Assembly (NCBI GenBank): GCA_965655865.1
Contig: CBFHJJ010000001.1
Coordinates: forward strand, 184,234 to 248,233
Reading direction: 5' to 3'
From: MAG-121220-bin8 sp965655865
GTDB lineage: Bacteria; Bacteroidota; Bacteroidia; Flavobacteriales; Flavobacteriaceae
DNA length: 64,000 bases
In this document: piece by piece, positions 1 to 10,400 of the stretch
Numbering within the stretch: position 1 is the first letter of the stretch
Layout of the letters: each line of letters starts with the position of its first letter
Made by a program: the position numbers and the translations under genes
Notes under the pieces: generated by a model
Databases searched by the model: none
Seen by the model: only the letters and a program-made list of their open reading frames with translations
Told to the model about the DNA's origin: nothing

Positions 1-1177
1 ATATCCTCATTCTATAGGGTTATTCTATTCTGCCATGACATCGTTTTTAGGGTTTAAACCAAATGAAGGTGAATACAAACTAATGGGTTTAAGTTCTTAC
101 GGTAAAAAAACCCATATGTTCAATAAACTTAATAAGTTAGTGAAATTTGAATATGATAAGATTATATGTAATTTAAAATACTTTGAATGGGACAAATCTG
201 ATACCGTAATGTACAATTATAATTTGTCAGAGTTATTAGGGATGTTACCAAGACTACCCCACGAAGAGATTACACAAAAACATAAAGATTTGGCATATGC
301 GGTTCAAAAGACATATGAAATGGTATTTTTTGACTTATTGAATTATGTACATGAAAAATACGATACACAAAATATCTGTTTAGGTGGTGGATGTGCATAT
401 AATGGTTTGGCTAACGGTAAGATTTATAAAGAAACGAAATTTACAAACCTGTGGATTCCACCAGCTCCTTCAGATGCTGGATCCTCAGTTGGGTCGGTCA
501 TAAACTATCGAGTATCTAAAGGTAAAAAAGTTAGTATTCCAAAAACACCGTTTTTAGGTCCATCATATAGAATTAATAGTAAGTTTAAAAAGTATTTAAA
601 AGATCGGAAATATATCCACTTAGAAAAATCAGACTTATTATTCAGTATCGTAGCAAAAGAGATTCGTAGAGGTAAGGTTGTTGGGTTTTTTAGGGATGAG
701 ATTGAATTTGGGTCGAGAGCTCTTGGTAATAGATCAATTTTGGCTGATCCAACGAACCCCAACATGAAAAATAGGATTAATGAGTTAGTTAAAAGGAGAG
801 AAGGTTTTAGACCATTTGCTCCAATGGTAACAAAAGAAGGTCAACATCAATTTTTTCATATGGTTGAAGATGTTCCTTATATGAACCAAGTTGTTAGGGT
901 AAAAGGTGATTATGTTGACGAACTAAAGGCGGTGACTCACGTGGATGGAACATCAAGGGTTCAAACCGTAGATAGGTCAAATTTCATACACGGACTTTTA
1001 ATGGAGTATGAAAAACAAACTGGATACCCAATTCTTCTGAATACATCATTTAACATAAAAGATAAAACCATAGTCCTAACACCCGATGACGCACTAAAAA
1101 CTTTTGATGAGGTCGATATTGATGTGTTGGTTCTACAGAATTATATCATTTTTAAAAAAACAAAGAAGTATGTTTAA
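1..1177 (+). CDS. Carbamoyltransferase, NodU/CmcH/TobZ family (5' end outside window)
   Basis: The reading frame is open from base 2, and the residues before the first in-window ATG (YPHSIGLFYSAM) already match the family, so the gene begins upstream. Family members transfer a carbamoyl group from carbamoyl phosphate to a sugar or antibiotic hydroxyl through a carbamoyl-adenylate. Visible motifs in order are GEYKLMGLSSYG, CLGGGCAYNGLANG (Kae1-like nucleotide-binding part), PPAPSDAGSSVGSV, FGSRALGNRSILADP and GFRPFAPMV, the last two typical of the C-terminal YrdC-like domain. With the glycosyltransferases further on, it probably decorates a surface sugar or a sugar on phage DNA; the substrate cannot be read from sequence. 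The last codons overlap the next small gene. Confidence 0.85.
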   Translation, partial: YPHSIGLFYSAMTSFLGFKPNEGEYKLMGLSSYGKKTHMFNKLNKLVKFEYDKIICNLKYFEWDKSDTVMYNYNLSELLGMLPRLPHEEITQKHKDLAYAVQKTYEMVFFDLLNYVHEKYDTQNICLGGGCAYNGLANGKIYKETKFTNLWIPPAPSDAGSSVGSVINYRVSKGKKVSIPKTPFLGPSYRINSKFKKYLKDRKYIHLEKSDLLFSIVAKEIRRGKVVGFFRDEIEFGSRALGNRSILADPTNPNMKNRINELVKRREGFRPFAPMVTKEGQHQFFHMVEDVPYMNQVVRVKGDYVDELKAVTHVDGTSRVQTVDRSNFIHGLLMEYEKQTGYPILLNTSFNIKDKTIVLTPDDALKTFDEVDIDVLVLQNYIIFKKTKKYV

Positions 1178-1289
1178 AAAAATAATAAAATGGTTTAAAG
1201 AACGAAAAATTAAAAAAGAGAAACGGATTAAGTATAATAAGAAAGTTGAGGAGATGAAAAAACGCGATCCTTTCATATACAAACATTAA
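1170..1289 (+). CDS. Small basic protein, 39 aa
   Basis: The ATG at 1170 overlaps the end of the carbamoyltransferase. The product begins MFKKIIKWFKERKIKKEKR and is almost entirely lysine/arginine and aromatic residues, predicting a single amphipathic basic helix. I do not recognise a family. A longer frame starting at 1104 exists, but the extra part lies inside the upstream gene. It may be a membrane- or nucleic-acid-associated peptide. Confidence 0.45.
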   Translation: MFKKIIKWFKERKIKKEKRIKYNKKVEEMKKRDPFIYKH

Positions 1290-1426
1290 TATATCCTGAG
1301 GGGGAATCTCTACACTCTACGTCGTTATTGTAAAAAAAATAAAGGACTCTTTAAAGAAATACCACATAAAACAAACATACTAATGAAATCCAAAGTATTT
1401 ATTTAGTAAACAAAAACACGTTATAG
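1290..1426. other. Intergenic leader before the giant fibre gene
   Basis: The 137 bases between the small basic gene and the fibre are A-rich, with no good inverted repeat and no clear TAnnTTTG box. A late-type phage promoter could lie here, but I cannot identify one. Confidence 0.3.
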
Positions 1427-4400
1427 ATGAATATATTTGATCCACACATTTCGGGTTCCCTTTCCGTTTCCGCATCAGCACATATTGAGGGTGACTTAAC
1501 AGTATTAGGAACTATTCGTGGGAACGCAGAAATAACGGGTGAAGTGGAAAATGCAGTTAGTGCATCACACGCGGCATCTTACTTACTTACTTCAAGTTTT
1601 GAGGGGGTAAGTGGTTCATTTGCGATCACAGGAAGTAATAATTTTAAAGGTAATCAGACAATTAGTGGTTCTTTATTACCTGAAGGTACTTTAGTACATG
1701 ATTTAGGTAGTGACTCCCAAAGATGGAAAGATATTTATTTGGCGGGTAACACCATTGATATTGGAGGTACTAAAATTTCCAAAAATTCTGATGGTAACAT
1801 ACAACTTCATGATAGTGGTAATACTTTAAAAAAATTAATTGCTTCTGAAATTGAATTGGGTCATGGTGCTAACAAAAAAGTACTTAAAGTTAGTAATGGT
1901 CGTTTAAAATTAATGGCAACTAATGATTCTGATGAGGAGTTAGCTCAATTATCGGGATCGTTTAGTGGTTCTTTTAGTGGTGATGGTAGTGGTTTAGTTA
2001 ATGTACCAGCAAGTGGGGTTACAGGATTAAGTTTAGATACAATTTCAAGTGGAAGTAATTCTCTTGTCATGGGTCGAGATGTGTTAGTGAGTAATGTTTC
2101 TATATTACCTAACATTACTGATAAAATAGATTTAGGTTCACCCGATAAACAGTGGAGAGACCTTTTCTTATCATCAGGTTCCCTTTACATTAATGGTCAA
2201 CAAGTAATATCAACAACGGGTAATGAATTAAGAATAACCACGGATGAAGGTGAATCAATAAAAATAATTGAGACTGAATCCGATACTGTGACATTACAGA
2301 CCGAGGATGGTGACATAACACTAACATCTTCAGGTGACGGTAACATTGAGTTGGACGCACCTGTACAAATAGGTGCGGGTAATAAAATACTATCGTCCGA
2401 CGGTAATAGTATTCAGTTCGCGAACGGATTATCAATAACTGGTAGTGTAAGGTTAACAGGTACTGTAGACGGTGTTGATATTTCAAACCTAAAGGTCCTT
2501 TTCAACGATTACACATCATCTAACGATACAACAAATACTAATCAGAGTTCAAGATTAGATCAAATAGAATCTTTTACCTCAAGTATTGATGATACATATG
2601 CAACAGATGGAGATGTCACAACACTACGTGGTGATTTAAACACTTATACGTCATCAAATGATGTAACAAACCAAACACAAAATGGTAGATTAGATTCTAT
2701 TGAAACTGAAAGTGGTTCTATTCGAGGTACATTTAACACATTCACATCAAGTATTGATGGTACAATAAAAACTAAATTAAATACTGAAAATGTTCTCAGT
2801 GGTTCGATACAAGTTGATATCACACAAACCACCAACTATAATTTGGTTGATGGTAGGTTAGATTCGGTCGAAAACTTTACATCGTCTGTTGATGGTGAGA
2901 TTAGAAATGATTTCAACACATATACATCATCAAATAACACAGACATATCAACACTAAAGACACATAAAAGAACTGTTGAGGATGGTTTAGAATTTACAGG
3001 TTCTAATGTAACTGTTAAAGGTAATCTTTTAGTTAAAGGAACAGAAACAAGAGTTAACTCAACAACAGTGGATGTTGACGACAACATTATTTCACTTAAT
3101 GGTACTGGTGCATCAGATGCGGGTATTGAAGTTAGGGATGTGACATCACCTGGTATTTTATCTGGTTCATTGTTATGGGACGGTGTTGAAAACCATTGGA
3201 AAGGTGGAACTAAAGGAAATGAAGAAAGACTTTTAAACAATACTGATTTAACAAATATCGATGATAGGTTAGACCTTATTGAAATGGTAACATCATCACA
3301 TGATGGTAGGTTAGATTCCATAGAAACGGTCACATCTTCATTTGATGGTAGATTAGATTCCATAGAAACAGTTACATCATCTTTCGATGGTAGGTTAGAT
3401 TCTATAGAAACAGTTACGTCATCTTTCGATGGTAGGTTGGACTCTATTGAGACAACAACTTCCTCTTTAGATGGTAGAGTTGATTCATTAGAAACTACAA
3501 GTGGATCACACGATAGTAGATTAGACTCGTTAGAATCTAATAGTGGTAGTTACTTAACAACATATAATGATGAGTATACCACAGGTGCAACATTCAACAC
3601 AGGTAATGGTGTAATAACGTATAAAAGAAATGATGGTGACACATTTAGTGTTGATATTGACGGTAGATATCTCACATCATTCACAGAAACAGACCCTGTA
3701 TTTACTGCATCACCTTCAGCGGGAATAAAAGAAACCGATATTAGTAATTGGGACACCGCATATGGATGGGGTGACCACGCAAGTGCTGGTTACCTACCAT
3801 TAAGTGGTGGGTCAGGTATTGGTCAGGCGATGACAGGTAATTTACACATACAAAATCCAGGTCCAAAAATATATTTAAAAGATACCACAGATGATGATGA
3901 TCAAGCAATATATTTTCAAAATAATGGAGGTACTACTGAATACATAATATCCACACAGGATTTTACTTCTGGTGGTCTTGCTGATGGTATGTTTATTGGT
4001 TCTGTTAGTAGTGATGAATTAGGATTAGTAACCAACAACACCACTGCGTTATATATAGATACCTCACAAAATTCAACCTTTTCAGGTCATATAATTCCAA
4101 AGACAGATGCAACTCAGGATTTAGGTACTACAAATTCTTTAGATTTTAGAACTCTATATGTTAGAAATATTGACATATTCAACCAAAGAGTTAATATTAG
4201 TTCTACAGGTACAATGGCGACGTTCTCAGATCACACTTCAGTGGGAGATGGGATTCAGTTTAATCATTTAGGGACAGAAATATTACGACTTGGTAATGGT
4301 AGTGGTACGACAGCAACTTTTGCGGGAACAATATCAGCATCAGGTTACAATGATAGTAATTGGAATACCGCATATGGATGGGGAGATCATGCGGATGGTG

Positions 4401-7400
4401 GTTATATAAAATCTTACACTGAAACAGATACTTTAGAAAGTGTAACTGATAGAGGTGCAACCACAAGTAATGATATATCGGTAGGGAAACTCACTTCTTC
4501 ACACGGTTACTTTAACTCGAAGATTGCCACATCTCCAAGTGGTGACGATTTAAATATATCGGGATACGGTATGTTGGGTAACAGAGATGGGAATCCTATA
4601 TACGTACACAACTTCGGAAACGGTGGGATTAGATTAGGTGTTAACACGACATTAGGTGATGGTAATAATGGTGTACATATAACGGACACATTATCTACCT
4701 TCTATACAAACCTTAGTGTAACAGGAACACTAACCGCAAGTGGTTATAACGATAGTAATTGGAATACCGCGTACGGATGGGGTGACCATTCACAAGTAGG
4801 TTATATTGTTGCTTATAATGATGAATACACAACAGGAGCAACATTCAATACTAATGACGGTAAAATAACATTCACAAGAAATGATGGTGACACTTATAGT
4901 GTTGATCTCGATGGTAGATTTTTAGATACAAGAGCACAAGTACACAGTGAATTATATAGTACAGGTGGTGACGCTAATGATTATACAGAATTTGGTATAT
5001 ATAGAAATTATGCATCTAATGGACCTATCGGTAGTCACAATACAATATTACATGTGTCTCAAACAGACGGTAATTATGGTTTCCAATTAGGTGGTTCAAC
5101 GGTGGCTAATGGAGATGGGTTATACTTTAGAAATTTCGCGGGTAATGATACAATAACAGGTTCAACGTGGCTTCAGATTGCAACAAGAGATTGGGTTGGT
5201 GACCAAAATTACGTAACCACTTCAGGTTATAATAACACTAATTGGGATACGGCATATGGATGGGGTAACCACGCAAGTGCTGGATACTTAACATCATTCA
5301 CCGAAATAGATACATTAGATAGTGTAACCGATAGGGGATCAAGTACATCTAATGCAATTACAGTGGGTGAATTGAAAACAACGAAAGTATCAACATCTAC
5401 GGATGATAATTTATACTTATACCCAACAGGTAATGGTCATTTATATTTAGGTGACTCTGGTAATGGTATGAATATGTATCATTACAGTCAACAGAATAAT
5501 GGAAAATACACAACCTTTACACATAATGGGAGTTATTATAGAATAAGTCCAACCGCAACATCAGGTTTAGAAATAACATCGAACACAAGAATTGTTGGAA
5601 CACTAACCGCAAGTGGTTATAACGATAGTAATTGGAATACCGCGTACGGATGGGGTGATCATTCAACAGAAGGATACTTAACAAGTTATAATGATGAATA
5701 TACAACAGGTGCGACATTTAATGGTGGTAATGGTATAATCACATTCACAAGAAATGATGGAGATACTTATACCGTTGACATTAGTACTACTTTAGTTGAT
5801 GTTACGGTAACAGGTGGTACGTACAACGACAGTACACAAACACTAACATTAACAAAGAGTGATGGTGATAGTGTGGACATTGCAGGTTTTGCAATTGAAT
5901 CTGTTAAATTTACAACAGGAGCAACATTCAATACAAGTAACGGAATTGTTACATATACTAATAATGACTCAACCACATACACTGTAGATTTAGATGGTAG
6001 GTACTTAACATCTTATACAGAAACAGATCCTGTATTTATGGCGTCCCCTTCAGCAGGAATTACAGATACCAATATATCAAATTGGAACACTGCATATGGA
6101 TGGGGAGACCACTCTACTGAGGGATATCTAACATCAAGTTCAACTCAAAGTAAATATTTAAGAAGTGATACTGATGACACTACAACGGGAGCACTTACAA
6201 TTGGTGATGGTTCTAATCAGGCAAGATTAAAACTGAAAAAGTCGGATAACAACACGGCCGACCATATAGAATTTTATAATGGAACGACACGTGTAGGTGA
6301 GATTGGTGCTTCAGATAATACTTGGTTAAGATTAAATAATCTAACCAATAAAAATATTTACACTCCAAGGTACATAAGAGCCGACGCAGGTTTCTTTGTG
6401 GATGGAACAAGTAAGGGTATTAACGGTAGTGGTAACTTTATAGGGGGTACGATTACAGGAGCGAGTGATGCCAATGTAGGTAATTGGAACACGGCATACG
6501 GATGGGGTAACCACGCAAGTGCTGGTTACATAAAATCATATGTGAATACAAATGAATTTGTTACAGGTGCAACGTTCAATACGGGTAATGGAATAATTAC
6601 ATTTAGAAGAAATAATGGTGGTGATACATTCACTGTTGATATTGACGGTAAATATTCAGATGTAAGTCACAAGTACCACAGTTTTAGTAATGGTAATGAA
6701 TATTATGATGGGTATGGACAAAATAATTTCTTAAGATTATTTACTGAGAATTCAGTACACGACAATTTCCGTTTTAGAAGTTATAGTGATGTTGAGTATT
6801 ATGATGGATCTAATTGGGTAACGTGGAATCAGAATTTAGACACTCTTTTCGACGGTTTAGAAACCACAGGATTCAATCTTAGTCACACACACTCTAAATT
6901 TAGATTTGTAATTCAAAGAAGTTCGGGTTGGCCAACAACCGCTAACTTTGTTATTCAATCAAGTTGGTCAGATATTGGTAGTACTACTGGTAGTGTAATA
7001 TTAGAAACGTATGATGGGAGTCAATACAATGTAAAAGACTCATGGACGTACGGATCTTACCAAAGAGGATATAATTTACACACAACAACTCAAGCACACG
7101 ACGGTAAAGGACAGATGAGGGTAACTATCGACCTTAATTGGTCAGATAATAGTCATGATTATACACCACTTAGAAGAATACTCATGTTGAGTAATTTTTC
7201 AGGTAATCAATATGATATGAAACCATTTACGTGGGAGTATAATCAAGATGTTACTTTTGCAAGACATATAAAGGTAAGTGGTGGTGATTCAACACAATGG
7301 AACACGGCATACGGATGGGGTAATCACGCAAGTGCTGGATATATAAAATCCTACACTGAAACAGATACGTTAGATAGTGTAACTGATAGAGGTGCGACCA

Positions 7401-10400
7401 CATCAAACGTTATTACTGTTGGTGGAGTAAACCTTAATGATAGTAACTCAATAATTGAAGAAGCATCAGGAAATGCATTTAGATTTAAAACATCTACAGG
7501 GTATATTGATATAGGTTCTAAGAACTCAGGATGGATTCACTTTGAGGGTAATCGACCTTACTATTTTGGTACGTCATATTCTGCTTTCGATGGAGACGTT
7601 AGACCTTACACTAATAATGTGAGAAATTTAGGATCGACAACTCATAGATGGGCAGGTATATATGCAAATGGTGGTGATTCGTCACAATGGAATACCGCAT
7701 ATGGATGGGGTGATCACTCACAAGCGGGTTATCTCACATCATTACCAAGTCATAATCATGATGGAAGATATCTACTTATAGGTGGAAAATCGGCTGATTC
7801 AGAAAAGTTAGACGGTTTAAATTCAACTCAATTCTTAAGAAGTGATACATCAGACACATTTACTGGTGATGTCTTAGGGTTCCCATCATTAAGTCTTGGT
7901 ATTGCAAATAATAATAGTGATAATGGTTACGACACTTACTTTAGAGGTAGTTCTTCACATTTTGTGTTAGGATTAAAAGCGGGTAACACTTTATATCTAA
8001 ATTATGGTAATGCCACAGGGTCCATGAGAACATATGGGTCATGGTTACACGGAGATACACAAATCTTATCCAATGGTAGAGTATTAACAAATGTTACCAA
8101 TACAAATTGGGATACGGCATATGGATGGGGTGATCACTCACAAGCGGGTTACCTGACATCAAGTTCAACCCAAAGTAAATACTTAAGAAGTGATACTTCG
8201 GATACTCACACTGCCACCTTAACTGTAGATGGTCAGTTCATATTTAACTCTTCATTGAATAGTAGTTATAGAGAGGGTATTAGATTAAATTCATCAACCA
8301 CTGGTTGGGGTGGTGCCGTATTCGGTGGTGTAAGAAATAGTATTTCAGGAATAACAGATGCTTGGTGGGTAGCGAGAAACCCTTCTAAGGATTTTGTAAT
8401 TTCCTTCGGTACAAGTAGTAAATCAGGTGGGTTACATTTACCACATAATAGTTCCGCATTATCCTATAAGAATAATAGAATATGGAATGAAAGTGATTTT
8501 ACATCAACCAATATAAACAATTGGAATACCGCATATGGATGGGGTAATCATGCAAGTGCTGGTTACATAAAATCATATGTGAATACAAATGAATTTGTTA
8601 CAGGTGCGACATTCAACACTGGTAACGGTGTAGTGACCTTCAAAAGAAATAATGGTGGTGACACATTCAATGTCGATTTGGACGGTAGATACGCAATTGC
8701 AGCACACAACCATAAGTTCTTATTAGGTTCTACCGCAAATGAAGGTGGTGGTGGATTGCAAAATTGGAATTCTCAAGAGAGTACCCTGAATTTAAATCCA
8801 ACTACGGATTGGTACACCTCTTTAAGAATTGGACATGGTGACCCTGTAGCATATTACAGTAATACCTTGGCCATTCAAATGACAGGTGGTGATTCGGGTA
8901 GAATGTACATAAGAACCGTTGCTAATGGAACAAAACAAACTTGGAAGAAGTATTGGCATGATGGTGATTTCACCTCAACCAATATAAATAATTGGAACAC
9001 AGCATATGGATGGGGTGATCATAGTACTGCAGGGTACACAGGTGACCAAGATTTAAGTAGTTATGCTACTAAAACATATGTCGGAACACAAATAAGTAAT
9101 CTTGTTGATTCTGCACCAGGTACATTAGATACGTTAAATGAATTGGCAAGAGCACTTGGGGATGATCCAAACTTTGCAACCACAATAACAAATAGTATTG
9201 CAACTAAACTTCCACTTGCTGGAGGTACATTAACAGGTGATTTAACAATTGACAATAATACTCCTCGTATTGACTTTAAAGCAGATCAATCTGGTGGTAA
9301 TGTTGGTGGAAGAATTGAATTAAATGAAAATGGTAACCTATGGGTAAATGCACAGGGCGGTAAAGACTTATGGTTAAACTGGTATTCACCAACATCAGCA
9401 TCGTCGAAAGCAGACTTACAAGTTGGTGATGGAAATCAAGGTTCATCAATATTAACTGTTCAGGGAACATCAAGAAGGGTTGGTATTAATAAAACGAGTC
9501 CTACTCAGGCATTGGATGTATCAGGTAATATTATTGCGAGTGGTGTGTTATACTCATCAGGTGGTAATTCAGGAAATTGGAATACCGCATATGGATGGGG
9601 TAACCACGCAAGTGCTGGATATCTAACGTCATTACCAAGTCATAATCACGACGGTAGGTATCTACTTATAGGAGGTAAAGCGGCTGACTCAAATAAACTT
9701 GATGGTATTGACAGTTCGAAATTTTTTAGAGACAACGGTTGGAATAATTATCCAGGGATGGATGCTGATAATCAACCAGATCAATCTGTTGATTTCTCAT
9801 ATAATAACAATGCACCCCATAGTGGTCCACTTATTAGAATGGGTGCAAGTGAGTATTCTGTTCAATTTTCTGCAACATATAATGATGCGTCGGGTAAATT
9901 ATCTTTTAGAAGTTATAATAACGATAGTGCAAAGACATGGAACCCATGGAGACAGATTTTCCATAGTGGTGTTTTCACAAACAATTCAGGAAATTGGAAC
10001 ACGGCATATGGATGGGGTGACCACGCAAGTGCTGGATATCTAACGTCATTACCAAGTCATAATCATGATGGAAGATATCTACTCATAGGAGGAAAAGCTG
10101 CAGATTCAGATAAACTTGATGGTTTAGACTCCTCACGTTTTTTACATACTTCAAGTAGTGTTTTCACTGGTGATTGGGATACTCTTACAGATACTGATTA
10201 TGAAATTCAACTGAGAGAAGTTCAGAATATAAGTAATGGTTCTCACAGTAATTACCCTACAGGTGTATACACATACGGTTCTGTTTTGGGTTGGCAATTA
10301 GGTAATAGTACTTTTAAATTATATACTTCTCACACAGGAGATTTAGTTTTCCAATCAGGATGGAATAATGATAGATACAGTGGGTGGAGAACAATATACC

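Noticed and set aside
1104..1169. Longer version of the small basic gene
   Set aside because: The extra codons are within the carbamoyltransferase coding region; the ATG at 1170 with stop overlap is the usual arrangement in this genome.
9699..10043. ORF inside the fibre gene on the same strand
   Set aside because: It lies in another frame of repeated fibre DNA and encodes no plausible protein. The same holds for the many minus-strand ORFs in 2190-12705.
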